A stretch of DNA of 58,756 bases, taken from assembly GCA_024681775.1 (NCBI GenBank), contig JAILAF010000106.1:1-58756 (forward strand), read 5' to 3'. Shown in pieces: positions 34,970 to 43,248 of this stretch; within the stretch, counting starts at the first letter, position 1; the number at the start of each line of letters is the position of its first letter. The notes under the pieces were generated by a model. It made no database searches. It had not been told where the DNA came from and saw nothing but the letters and a program-made list of their open reading frames with translations. A program made the position numbers and the translations under genes. Source of the DNA: Lachnospiraceae bacterium (lineage in GTDB: Bacteria > Bacillota > Clostridia > Lachnospirales > Lachnospiraceae).

Positions 34970-36766
34970 ATGTCTGATTTTATCATGCACTTTACTGAGA
35001 AACTACGGAAAACCATACTGTCCGGACTGCTGCCTGCACTGGCGCTGATCCTGCTGAACGGAAGGCCAGTTCTGGCTGCGGAGAATCTTCTGGACACCGG
35101 GGAGGATCTGGTGGTGGTCATCGATCCCGGCCACGGCGGTGAAAACAAAGGAACCGAGGAGGGGTATCGCCCCGAGAAGGAGATGACCCTGATCACCGGT
35201 CTTGCCCTGGCGGAGGAGCTGCGGCAGTTTGATGATATCACGGTGTACCTGACCAGGACCGAGGATCTGGATCTGTCTCTGGAGGAGCGGGCTGAATTTG
35301 CCAAATCCGTGGATGCGGATTTCCTTTTCAGCGTACATTACAATGCATCTCTGGAGCACAACCTTTTTGGTTCCGAGGTATGGGTCTCTACCGTCTGCCC
35401 CTTCAATGCCTACGGATACCAGTTCGGCAGACTGTGGCTGGAAGGGATGCGGGATAAAGATTTCTTCCTACGGGGGGTAAAGACCAGGACCGGATCCACG
35501 GGAGACGATTACTACGGGATCATCCGCAGCAGCGCGGCGTTGGGACTGCCCGCGGTGATCATGGAGCATTGCGCCGTGGATGTGGCTTCCGATGCCGCCA
35601 GGATCTCCGACGAGGACAAGCTCCGGGAGATGGGGCGCAGCGATGCCCATGCCATTGCAAAATATTTCGGATTAAAAAGCGAAGCGCTGGGCATTGATTA
35701 TTCCGCTTATGCCTCCATGCTGGAGGAAGCTGACGCAAATGTCATAGCGCCGCTTTCTGCCGAGGATACCACAGCGCCGGATCATCTGGCATTGTCTCTT
35801 TCCTCGGTGAATTACCAGGCAGGGAAGGCTTCCCTGCAGGTGGTGGCTGCCGATACGGACGGTTGTCTTTTGTACTATTCCTACAGCACCGATGGGGGCA
35901 AGACCTTCAGTGAACTGCTCCCCTGGCCGGGCTCCGACGCCGCGGTGCGGGGATATGACCAGACCATCTATCTGGATCTTACCTTCACGGAAGAAACGGA
36001 TCCGCAGATCGTGGTGCGGGTGTATGACCAATACGACCTGACCGCGGACAGTGAACCCTTTACTTTCTCGGAGACCTTCCTGGAGGAGAAAAAGCCCGTG
36101 CTTCCCGAGTTGGCGGATCACGTGGATGACGATGCGCTTTTGGGTATGGGAGCCGGAACCGACACGGAGCAGGTGCCGGAGGAAGAAGCTGCCCTGCCCG
36201 CCGGGGGAGAGGCAGAGGTGGCTGCAGAGCCTGCCGCGGAAAGTATTCCGGAAAGCACGGGAGCTGCAGAGGAACCGGCGCCTGCCCCTGTTTCCGTGCT
36301 GGCTGCCTTAAGCCAGTCCGATGAGGAAGCGGATATCCTGGCCAAGGAACGGGCGATCCTGCTGCTCCTGGTATGGTTTTTCGGCGGTCTCTTTTTCCTG
36401 CTGCTGGTGCTGCGAATCCTGAAGGCCCTGCGGCGGGTATCCGGAAAGAAAAAGAGCAAGGGGACAAAGCCTGCAAGTGCCCCCGGAAGGACCGTTTATC
36501 CCGCAGGCACTGCCGCTTCGAAGTCCATGGTGCCGGAGGACCTGGAGGAATTCCCCTGGGAGAGCCGAAAGCCCGGCGCCGCACCCTCAAAAGTGAGCAT
36601 CTACGAAGCCGATATCTACGGCGCAGGACTCCGGGAAAAAGCACCCGGGGAGGAACCCCTTCGCCGGGAGGAAGCACCTTCCGAAAGGCCGGACTCCGGC
36701 AAGGCAGAAGACAGAGGAAAGCGCAGCGGGTCTGACGGCTTTGACTGGTCCAGATTTGATGAATAA
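34970..36766 (+). CDS. Membrane-anchored N-acetylmuramoyl-L-alanine amidase (Amidase_3)
   Basis: Zinc enzyme that cuts the bond between glycan and peptide in peptidoglycan. 598 residues. A signal peptide (ILSGLLPALALILLNGRPVLAAE, residues about 16-38) leads to the catalytic domain (46-235): H55 (DPGHGG), Glu 69 or 71 (RPEKEM), H123 (SVHYNAS), and catalytic E199 (VIMEHC). Next come a beta-rich extracellular region (about 255-370), an Ala/Glu/Pro-rich spacer (about 395-450), a second membrane helix (about 461-483), and a basic then acidic cytoplasmic tail. The amidase therefore hangs on the outer face by a C-terminal anchor, unlike the usual secreted CwlC-type enzymes. No good ribosome site is seen; Met 6 is an alternative start. 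Confidence 0.85.
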   Translation: MSDFIMHFTEKLRKTILSGLLPALALILLNGRPVLAAENLLDTGEDLVVVIDPGHGGENKGTEEGYRPEKEMTLITGLALAEELRQFDDITVYLTRTEDLDLSLEERAEFAKSVDADFLFSVHYNASLEHNLFGSEVWVSTVCPFNAYGYQFGRLWLEGMRDKDFFLRGVKTRTGSTGDDYYGIIRSSAALGLPAVIMEHCAVDVASDAARISDEDKLREMGRSDAHAIAKYFGLKSEALGIDYSAYASMLEEADANVIAPLSAEDTTAPDHLALSLSSVNYQAGKASLQVVAADTDGCLLYYSYSTDGGKTFSELLPWPGSDAAVRGYDQTIYLDLTFTEETDPQIVVRVYDQYDLTADSEPFTFSETFLEEKKPVLPELADHVDDDALLGMGAGTDTEQVPEEEAALPAGGEAEVAAEPAAESIPESTGAAEEPAPAPVSVLAALSQSDEEADILAKERAILLLLVWFFGGLFFLLLVLRILKALRRVSGKKKSKGTKPASAPGRTVYPAGTAASKSMVPEDLEEFPWESRKPGAAPSKVSIYEADIYGAGLREKAPGEEPLRREEAPSERPDSGKAEDRGKRSGSDGFDWSRFDE

Positions 36767-36841
36767 ACAACACATTTCCGGGCTGTGAGAAGGGGCGAGC
36801 CATGCTCCGGCCACGGACCTACGATCGCAGGAGCGTTTTCT

Positions 36842-37534
36842 ATGAGACTGGATAAATATCTGGGGGATACGGCGCTGCTCACCCGCAAGGAAGCGGCGGA
36901 AGCCATCCGCCGGGGGAGAGTGACGGTGGAAGGCGCGGCCGGTCCCTGCAAACCCAATCAGAACATCGATCCCGCTTCGGACGTGGTCCTGCTGGACGGA
37001 GAAGTCCTGCGGTATCAGACCTGTCATTACCTTATGCTGCACAAGCCCGCAGGCTTCATTACCGCAACGGAAGGATCCACGCTCACGGTCATGGATCTGG
37101 TGCCGAAGGTGTCCAAGAATCTCTTTCCCGTGGGCCGGCTGGACAAGGATACGGAAGGATTGCTGCTCATCACGGATGACGGCTCCCTGGGGCACAGACT
37201 CCTTTCTCCGAAGCACCATGTGGGGAAGACCTATGAGGTGCACACGAGGGCGCCTCTTTCCGGGGAAGACCTGGATCGGCTGCGCAGCGGTGTGGACATC
37301 GGTGAGAAGGAGCTTACCCTGCCTGCGGAGGCTGCGATGGACGGGGAGGGACATCTGCTCCTTACCCTGTATGAAGGCAGATACCATCAGGTAAAAAGGA
37401 TGCTGCTGGCAGTGGGGAACGAAGTGGTCTATCTGAAACGTCTTTCCTTCGGCCCTTTGCAGCTGGGGGATCTGACACTTGGCGCCTGCAGAGAATTAAC
37501 GGAAGAGGAAGCGGAGGCTTTGCGCAATGCATAA
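36842..37534 (+). CDS. rsuA: RsuA/RluB-family rRNA pseudouridine synthase
   Basis: Isomerises a specific uridine of rRNA to pseudouridine. Start ATG 36842 with AGGAG (36829-36833); a longer frame from 36785 has no ribosome site. The 230 residues start with an S4 RNA-binding domain (MRLDKYLGDTALLTRKEAAEAIRRG), followed by the synthase core: HKPAGFITAT, the catalytic Asp in GRLDKDTEGLLLITDDG, and KTYEVHTRAPLS. Length and the S4 start match RsuA (E. coli 231 residues, 16S U516); RluB-type specificity cannot be excluded. Its end overlaps the HAD gene by 8 bases. Confidence 0.88.
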   Translation: MRLDKYLGDTALLTRKEAAEAIRRGRVTVEGAAGPCKPNQNIDPASDVVLLDGEVLRYQTCHYLMLHKPAGFITATEGSTLTVMDLVPKVSKNLFPVGRLDKDTEGLLLITDDGSLGHRLLSPKHHVGKTYEVHTRAPLSGEDLDRLRSGVDIGEKELTLPAEAAMDGEGHLLLTLYEGRYHQVKRMLLAVGNEVVYLKRLSFGPLQLGDLTLGACRELTEEEAEALRNA

Positions 37535-38183
37535 AATGCTGGAAGGAAAAAAAGCGCTGCTCTTTGATATGGACGGCACCCTGCTGCACTCCATGGGCAT
37601 GTGGGGGCAGATCGATCATGATTTCCTGGGGCGATACGGACTGACGGTGCCCGCAGACCTGAAGAAATGCATCCAGGGACTCACCTTTTATGACACGGCT
37701 GTCTATTTTAAAAATCGTTTTGATCTGCCGGAAGCACCGGAAGAGATCGGTGATATCTGGAACGGGATGGCGCTGGAGCAATATGCACATCATATCGAGT
37801 TTCGGGCAGGGGGACGGGAATTCCTGCTGGAAGCGAAAAAGCGGGGATTTCTGCTGGCCATCTGCACCATTAATGCGCGCCCCCTGGCAGAGGCCTTTCT
37901 TGAGGCCCGCGGGATCCGGGACTGCTTTTCCGTAGTGCTGACCGGAGATGACTGCCTCCGTGGGAAGCCTGCTCCCGATATCTATCTGACAGCGGCGGAG
38001 CAGTTGGGCGTGGACCCGAAGGACTGCCTGGTTTTTGAGGATATTGTGCCCGGGATTCAGGCGGGGCTGGCTGCAGGCATGGAAGTCTGCGGTGTGGATG
38101 ATGAGCATTCCGCATTTCAGGAGGCGGAAAAGCGGGAGCTGGCGCAGTACTATATCGAGGATTATGTGGGGCTGTTTGGTTAG
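37527..38183 (+). CDS. HAD-superfamily phosphatase (PGMB/Gph-like)
   Basis: Predicted cytoplasmic phosphohydrolase or phosphomutase. 218 residues. Motif I is LFDMDGT with D14 (nucleophile) and D16; motif II is CTIN (Thr); motif III is the Lys in GKPAPDIYL; motif IV is FEDIVPGIQAG. A helical cap (about 20-90) between motifs I and II gives the C1-cap class with beta-phosphoglucomutase and phosphoglycolate phosphatase. Substrate cannot be assigned. CGGAGG (37512-37517) serves ATG 37527, inside the end of the pseudouridine synthase gene, so the two are translationally linked. Confidence 0.87.
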   Translation: MHKMLEGKKALLFDMDGTLLHSMGMWGQIDHDFLGRYGLTVPADLKKCIQGLTFYDTAVYFKNRFDLPEAPEEIGDIWNGMALEQYAHHIEFRAGGREFLLEAKKRGFLLAICTINARPLAEAFLEARGIRDCFSVVLTGDDCLRGKPAPDIYLTAAEQLGVDPKDCLVFEDIVPGIQAGLAAGMEVCGVDDEHSAFQEAEKRELAQYYIEDYVGLFG

Positions 38184-38248
38184 AGAAATCGCATACTGGG
38201 GTTTCTCGTATACGACCCACGTGTTCGCGCGGTTCTAAGGAGGTATGT

Positions 38249-39016
38249 ATGAACACGATCATCATTACCGGCGCTTCTTCCGGTATCGGAAGAGAGTTTG
38301 CTTTTGCACTGGATCATATCATGGGGGCGAAGATTGATGAATTCTGGCTCATCGCCAGGAGAAAGGACCGTCTGGAAGAGCTGGCAGCCACCATGCACCA
38401 TGATACGCGGATCTTTGCCATGGATGTGAATGACGCGGACGCCGTGGAGAGTCTTACGGATGAGCTGGCCCTCCGCAGCGGCAGGGTCTGTATGCTGATC
38501 AACGCGGCAGGCTATGGGAAGATCGGTTCCTTTTCCGACAACCGGCTCTCCGATGTGGAGGGAATGATCCGGCTGAATGTGGAAGCCCTGTCCCGGATGA
38601 CGAAGGTGATCCTGCCCTTTATGGTGCGGGGCGGACGCATCATTCAGATGGCATCCAGTGCATCCTTTATGCCCCAGACCGGCTTTGTGGTCTATGCGGC
38701 TTCCAAGGCCTATGTCAGAAGCTTTTCCCTGGGGCTCAATGAGGAACTGACAGACCGGAGGATCACTGTGACCGCCGTTTGTCCCGGCCCCGTGGACACT
38801 GAGTTTTTCCGCATCGCGGAGGAGCACGGATCCACCCTTGCCATCAAGAAATACTTTATGACTACGCCACAGAAGGTGGTTCGGAAGGCCCTTGCGGATT
38901 CCTACCACAGGAGAGCGGAATCCGTACCCACCCTTTCCATGCGGGCCCTGCAGGTGCTGTGTAAGCTGCTGCCCCACACCTTCCTGTTGCGGCTCTTTCG
39001 TCTCTTTGTCCGATAA
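38249..39016 (+). CDS. Short-chain dehydrogenase/reductase
   Basis: NAD(P)-dependent oxidoreductase of the classical SDR family, 255 residues. The Rossmann start is TIIITGASSGIG (residues 3-14), followed by NAAGYG, the catalytic Ser in QMASSASF and the YxxxK pair in YAASKAYVRSF; CPGPVDTEF follows. A basic residue cluster after the second strand (IARRKDR) suggests NADP(H). The C terminus (ALQVLCKLLPHTFLLRLFRLFVR) is amphipathic or hydrophobic, possibly membrane-associated. Substrate unknown. AAGGAGG (38237-38243) precedes the ATG. No clear operon partner. Confidence 0.88.
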   Translation: MNTIIITGASSGIGREFAFALDHIMGAKIDEFWLIARRKDRLEELAATMHHDTRIFAMDVNDADAVESLTDELALRSGRVCMLINAAGYGKIGSFSDNRLSDVEGMIRLNVEALSRMTKVILPFMVRGGRIIQMASSASFMPQTGFVVYAASKAYVRSFSLGLNEELTDRRITVTAVCPGPVDTEFFRIAEEHGSTLAIKKYFMTTPQKVVRKALADSYHRRAESVPTLSMRALQVLCKLLPHTFLLRLFRLFVR

Positions 39017-39086
39017 ACGTATTACCCGGCGGCCGTAGGCGCGTCGGCATCATCTGCCTGTTATGCACGGGCCATTCGGAGGATCC

Positions 39087-39668
39087 ATGAATCTGCTTCG
39101 CATGTTTTCCTGGGAAAAATACAAGGGAGAACCGGGATATCTGAAAAAACAAAGACGCTGGGAGCTGGCCAGGACAATCCTGTATTTTGTCCTGGCACTT
39201 GGCGTCTTTTTCCTTGCCCTTTCTTACTTCAAGACCAGAGCCAATATCTTTACCGTGTTTGCAGTGCTGCTCTGCCTGCCCGGCAGTAAGAGCCTGGTGG
39301 AGACGGTGATGTTTTATCGCTATCAGGGTTGTGATGAGGGGACAGCCGCGCGGATCCTGGAAGCTTCCGGCCATCTGTGCGGATCCTTTGACAGAGTGTT
39401 TACGAGCTCTTCAAAGAATTTCCCCATCCTGCATCTGGCCCTTTCCCAGGGGAAAATGGCTGCTCTTACCGCAGATCCGGCCTTTGATGACAAGGCCTTT
39501 TCGGAGCACCTGAAGACCCTTCTGAACCAGGAGCATCTGAAGGTTCCGGTCATTAAGGTCTACCGTCAGGAAGAGGATTATCTGAATCGCCTAAAGGAGA
39601 TGAAGCCCTCTGCGGAGGAGGAAGCTTCCAGGCGGATCCTGACAGTGCTGCACCAGGTTTCTCTCTGA
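39087..39668 (+). CDS. Membrane protein of unknown function
   Basis: I do not recognise the family. From ATG 39087 (GGAGG at 39078-39082, spacing only 4) it has 193 residues; ATG 39063 and 39102 are alternatives. Two hydrophobic helices, about 27-45 (ILYFVLALGVFFLALSYF) and 50-68 (IFTVFAVLLCLPGSKSLVET), leave both ends on the same side; the C-terminal 120 residues are soluble and alpha/beta in look (FPILHLALSQGKMAALT, LKVPVIKVYRQEEDYLNRL). It sits 22 bases before the RluA-type gene. The pattern suggests a conserved Lachnospiraceae protein, but that needs a search. Confidence 0.6.
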   Translation: MNLLRMFSWEKYKGEPGYLKKQRRWELARTILYFVLALGVFFLALSYFKTRANIFTVFAVLLCLPGSKSLVETVMFYRYQGCDEGTAARILEASGHLCGSFDRVFTSSSKNFPILHLALSQGKMAALTADPAFDDKAFSEHLKTLLNQEHLKVPVIKVYRQEEDYLNRLKEMKPSAEEEASRRILTVLHQVSL

Positions 39669-39690
39669 CAGGGATGACAGGAGCATTGCT

Positions 39691-40767
39691 ATGCAAAAGA
39701 TCAGTATCGGCAGCAACCAGTCCGGACAAAGACTGGATAAATTCCTGAAAAAATATTTTCCCGGGGCGTCCACCGGCCTGCTGTACAAAATGCTTCGGAA
39801 AAAGAACATCACCCTCAACGGGAAAAAGGCGGACGGCACCGAGCAGCTCCTGGAGGGCGACACGGTGGAGTCCTTCTTTTCCGAGGAGACCTTTGCCCTC
39901 TTTCGGCAAAGTAACGGCGCTGCGCCTCAACAACGCAGGCTTAAGGGAGTGCAGGTCCTTTATCACGGAAAAGACGTGCTGGCCCTGTATAAGCCTGCGG
40001 GAACAGACTCCCAGAGCGGCGGGGAAACGGCCTATTCCCTGAACGAGTGGATGCTGGATTACATCTCCGATCCGAAGTACCGGCCGGAGGGCATGGGAGA
40101 AGGGTTTACTCCTTCCGTCTGCAACCGTCTGGACCGGAATACTACGGGTCTTGTGCTATGCGGGATTTCGTTGCCCGGATTGCAGGACCTGTCCGCAATC
40201 CTGCGGGAAAAGGAAGGGGAGAAGCTGTATCTGGCGCTATGCAAGGGGACCTTCCCCGGGGAGATGATCAAGACCTCCTATCTGTGCAAAAGCCCCGGAG
40301 ACAGGGTTTCCCACATCTCCGATACGCCCACGGGGCGGCCCCGCGAAGAGGAGATCCGAACTGGCTTTACGCCTCTGGGCACCGTAAAGCTGCCGGAGTG
40401 CAAGGATCCGGTCACATTGCTGCGTGTCCGGCTCTACACCGGCAAGACCCATCAGATCAGGGCACAGCTCGCTGCCATGGGGCACCCCATCGCAGGAGAT
40501 CCCAAATACGGGGACAGGGAGTTTAACGCAAGGCTCCGGCAGGCATACGGCGTTCGCTATCAGCTGCTGCATGCCGCGGTCTTTACCTTCCCGTCTGCGG
40601 CGCATTGCGGCAGACTGACGGATCTGGCGGGAAAGAGCATTGTTTCTCTGCCGGAAGCACCCTTTTCCGAGATCCTGAAGAGACATTTTCCGGAGGTATT
40701 ACATGGCCTGGAAGTCAAGAGGACTGCGGGGCTCCGCACTGGAGGAGCTGATCAACCGGTCCAATGA
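39691..40767 (+). CDS. RluA-family pseudouridine synthase
   Basis: Makes pseudouridine in rRNA or tRNA. 358 residues: S4 domain at the N terminus (QSGQRLDKFLKKYFPGAS, LYKMLRKKNITLNGKKA), then the RluA core with YKPAGTDSQ, the catalytic Asp in NRLDRNTTGLVLCG, YLALCKG, and TGKTHQIRAQLAAMGHPIAGDPKYG. An S4-bearing RluA protein with this layout is RluC/RluD-like; the exact site is not readable. CAGGAG precedes the ATG. Its last 65 bases are also the start of recU in another frame. Confidence 0.9.
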   Translation: MQKISIGSNQSGQRLDKFLKKYFPGASTGLLYKMLRKKNITLNGKKADGTEQLLEGDTVESFFSEETFALFRQSNGAAPQQRRLKGVQVLYHGKDVLALYKPAGTDSQSGGETAYSLNEWMLDYISDPKYRPEGMGEGFTPSVCNRLDRNTTGLVLCGISLPGLQDLSAILREKEGEKLYLALCKGTFPGEMIKTSYLCKSPGDRVSHISDTPTGRPREEEIRTGFTPLGTVKLPECKDPVTLLRVRLYTGKTHQIRAQLAAMGHPIAGDPKYGDREFNARLRQAYGVRYQLLHAAVFTFPSAAHCGRLTDLAGKSIVSLPEAPFSEILKRHFPEVLHGLEVKRTAGLRTGGADQPVQ

Positions 40768-41239
40768 AAAATATCTGGAGGCGGGACTGGCCCTGGTGCA
40801 GAAGATCCCCACACCCATCACGCCCATCGAGATCGACCAGCGGACGCGGCATATCACCCTGGCCTATTTCGGACAGAAGAGTACGGTGGACTATATCGGA
40901 GCCGTGCAGGGGATCCCGGTCTGCTTTGATGCCAAGGAGTGCGCCTCCGATACCTTTGCCCTGCAGAACATCCACGAGCATCAGGTCCGGTTTATGCAGG
41001 ATTTTGAAAAACAGGGCGGTGTGGCCTTTTTCCTGATCTATTTTACGGAGCGGGACGTGCTGTATTACCTGCCACTGCAGATGCTGATGTTTTTCTGGGA
41101 CAGAGCTGCGGAAGGGGGCAGGAAGAGCTTCCGTTTTGACGAGCTGAATCCCGAATATGAGATCCCCGAGGTCCCCGGCATTCCGGTGCCGTACCTGGAG
41201 CTCATCAACAAGGATCTGGCAGAACGGCCCGAAGATTGA
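40703..41239 (+). CDS. recU: Holliday junction resolvase RecU
   Basis: Endonuclease that resolves Holliday junctions in Firmicutes, acting after RuvAB (encoded at 12 kb). 178 residues. Family pattern: RGSALEELINRSNEKYLEAGLALVQ with the catalytic Glu, KIPTPITPIEI, then GIPVCFDAKECAS (Asp and Lys-type nuclease core, ADxKE-like), LQNIHEHQVRFMQDFEKQGG and AFFLIYF. GGAGG (40692-40696) serves ATG 40703 although this lies within the preceding gene; the 65-base overlap is long. In B. subtilis recU pairs with ponA instead. A strong his promoter follows immediately. Confidence 0.88.
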   Translation: MAWKSRGLRGSALEELINRSNEKYLEAGLALVQKIPTPITPIEIDQRTRHITLAYFGQKSTVDYIGAVQGIPVCFDAKECASDTFALQNIHEHQVRFMQDFEKQGGVAFFLIYFTERDVLYYLPLQMLMFFWDRAAEGGRKSFRFDELNPEYEIPEVPGIPVPYLELINKDLAERPED

Positions 41240-41246
41240 GCATTTG

Positions 41247-41275
41247 TTGACATTTCCCGAAGGATAGTGTATATT
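41247..41275 (+). promoter_or_regulatory. Histidine operon promoter
   Basis: TTGACA (41247-41252, perfect), 17-base spacer, TATATT (41270-41275). Among the strongest promoters in the window. Transcription would start near 41282, giving a leader of about 140 bases. Confidence 0.82.
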
Positions 41276-41279
41276 TGCA

Positions 41280-41379
41280 TTTAGTTTAACGTGATAGCAC
41301 GTTAGCACACTAAAGCAATGTTCGAAATGTCGCTCGATATGCCGATATTTCGAACGCAGTTTTGAAGGACAAAAACTGC
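41280..41379 (+). promoter_or_regulatory. Structured leader of the histidine operon
   Basis: Three stem-loops in succession: TTTAGT/ACTAAA enclosing TAACGTG-ATAG-CACGTTA (41280-41314); GTTCGAAAT/ATTTCGAAC plus TCG/CGA (41320-41355); GCAGTTTT/AAAACTGC (41356-41379). None has a T-tract, no T-box consensus is present and there is no His-rich leader peptide, so the role is open. Confidence 0.55.
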
Positions 41380-41422
41380 ACAGTGTGCGTTTGCGAGTCA
41401 AGCAAATTTGAGAGGTGAAAGT

Positions 41423-42544
41423 ATGAACTACAACCTGCTACATACACCCGACGGCGTGAAGGATTATTACGGGAAAGAGTATGCTTCCCGCAGGCTCCTG
41501 GAAAAATGCCTCCACCGGAAGCTGCTTTCCTTCGGCTTTGAAGACATCCGGACACCGTCCTTCGAATACTTCGAGATTTTCTCCGATGAAGCCTCCAGAG
41601 CTGACAGCAGCGAGCTCTACAAATTCTTTGACAAGGAGAATCGTACCCTGGTACTGCGGCCCGACTTTACGCCGTCCATAGCAAGGTGCGTTGCAAAGTA
41701 CTTCCCGGAGGATCCCACACCCAGACGTTTTTCTTATCATGGGAATGTATTTACCAATACTTCCACCCTTCAGGGAAAGCTCTGCGAGGAGACCCAGATG
41801 GGCGCGGAACTCATCGGAGACGGCAGCGTCCAGGCGGATGCGGAGATGATCGCCCTGGTAGCGGAAGCCCTTTCCGAGGCGGGTCTTAAGGAATTCCAGA
41901 TCAGCATCGGGGAAGTGGATTATTTTAAGGGGCTCTGCGAAGAAGCGGGGCTGGATCCCCAGACCGAGGATAAGTTGCGGGAATACATCACGGGAAAGAA
42001 TATTTTTGCGGCCCAGGAACTGCTGGAGAGCAGAGGCCTTCCGGAGGAGCATGTGCGGAAACTCCTGGAGATCGGCAATTCCTTTGAAGATCACGGAGAC
42101 TTAAGCGTGCTGAAGCAGAATGCCGCCAATGAGAGATCCGTGAAAGCCATCGAGCGTCTGGAGCATCTCTACGGCATCCTGGAGCATTACGGCGTGACGG
42201 ATCGCATTTCCTTTGATCTGGGCATGCTGGGGAAGCATGGGTATTACACCGGCGTGATCTTTAAGGCCTTTACCTACGGCGTGGGCAGGCCGGTAGCCTC
42301 CGGGGGACGCTATGACAGCCTCCTTCCCCTCTTCGGAAAAAATGCACCCGCCATCGGATTCGTCCTGCGGATCGATGATCTGGCGGAGGCGTTAAACCGC
42401 GTAAAATCCCTTCCATGCCCGAAAGATGACAGGGTTATCGTTTTTTATGACACCCATGACGATGACAGTTACGGGAAAGCCCTTGCGGAAGCGCAGAAGC
42501 TGCGCAGCGAAGGAAAAAACGTCATTCTGACACCGGCCACCTGA
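41423..42544 (+). CDS. hisZ: ATP phosphoribosyltransferase regulatory subunit HisZ
   Basis: Histidyl-tRNA synthetase paralogue that forms a complex with short HisG and gives it activity and feedback control by histidine. GAGAGGTGA precedes ATG 41423; the frame open back to 41408 lacks a site. 373 residues. Class II synthetase motifs remain: HTPDGVKDYYGKE, RTPSFEYFEIF, LRPDFTPSIARCVAKY, RRFSYHGNVF and the C-terminal FDLGMLGKHGYYTGVIF with SGGRYDSLLP. It lacks the anticodon-binding domain of HisS. Leads the his operon and pairs with the short HisG next to it. Confidence 0.93.
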   Translation: MNYNLLHTPDGVKDYYGKEYASRRLLEKCLHRKLLSFGFEDIRTPSFEYFEIFSDEASRADSSELYKFFDKENRTLVLRPDFTPSIARCVAKYFPEDPTPRRFSYHGNVFTNTSTLQGKLCEETQMGAELIGDGSVQADAEMIALVAEALSEAGLKEFQISIGEVDYFKGLCEEAGLDPQTEDKLREYITGKNIFAAQELLESRGLPEEHVRKLLEIGNSFEDHGDLSVLKQNAANERSVKAIERLEHLYGILEHYGVTDRISFDLGMLGKHGYYTGVIFKAFTYGVGRPVASGGRYDSLLPLFGKNAPAIGFVLRIDDLAEALNRVKSLPCPKDDRVIVFYDTHDDDSYGKALAEAQKLRSEGKNVILTPAT

Positions 42545-42563
42545 GAGAGGGAGAAAATATACC

Positions 42564-43217
42564 ATGTGTGAAGACAGATATCTGACTTTTGCTTTGGGGA
42601 AAGGACGCCTTGCCAACAAGACCATGGAGCTCTTCGAGTCCATCGGCATCACCTGCGAGGAGATGAAGGACAAGGATTCCCGGAAGCTGATCTTTGTGAA
42701 TGAAGAACTGAAAATGCGATTCTTCCTGGCCAAGGGCCCGGATGTCCCCACCTATGTGGAGTACGGCGCCGCCGACATCGGCGTGGTGGGCCGGGATACC
42801 ATCCTGGAGGAGAACCGCAACGTGTACGAGGTGTTGGATCTGGGCTACGGAAAATGCCGGATGTGCGTCTGCGGGCCTGCTTCCGCCGCGGCGCTCCTGC
42901 AGAACCATGAGCGGATCCGTGTGGCCACCAAGTATCCTTTGATCGCAAAGGAGTATTTCAACAACCGGAAGCATCAGTCCGTGGACATCATTAAGCTGAA
43001 CGGCTCTGTGGAGCTGGGCCCCATCGTGGAGCTCTCCGATGTGATCGTGGACATCGTGGAAACGGGCTCTACCCTGCGGGAGAATGGGCTGGTGGTGCTG
43101 GAGGAGGTATGTCCCCTGTCAGCCCGGATGATCGTCAATCCCGTGAGCATGCAGATGCAGAACAAAGCCATCACGGAACTGGTAAACCGTCTGCGGAAGA
43201 AGGTCCTGGAGGCCTGA
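42564..43217 (+). CDS. hisG: ATP phosphoribosyltransferase catalytic subunit, short form
   Basis: First step of histidine synthesis: joins ATP and PRPP to phosphoribosyl-ATP. 217 residues, so the short HisG type without the C-terminal regulatory domain, which needs HisZ (encoded 19 bases upstream). Motifs: LTFALGKGRLANKTMELF, GAADIGVVGRDTILE, and the PRPP-binding loop DIVETGSTLRENGL. GAGAGGGAG lies before the ATG. Confidence 0.95.
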   Translation: MCEDRYLTFALGKGRLANKTMELFESIGITCEEMKDKDSRKLIFVNEELKMRFFLAKGPDVPTYVEYGAADIGVVGRDTILEENRNVYEVLDLGYGKCRMCVCGPASAAALLQNHERIRVATKYPLIAKEYFNNRKHQSVDIIKLNGSVELGPIVELSDVIVDIVETGSTLRENGLVVLEEVCPLSARMIVNPVSMQMQNKAITELVNRLRKKVLEA

Positions 43218-43248
43218 CCTTTTTATCCATCACATACAGGAGGAGATT

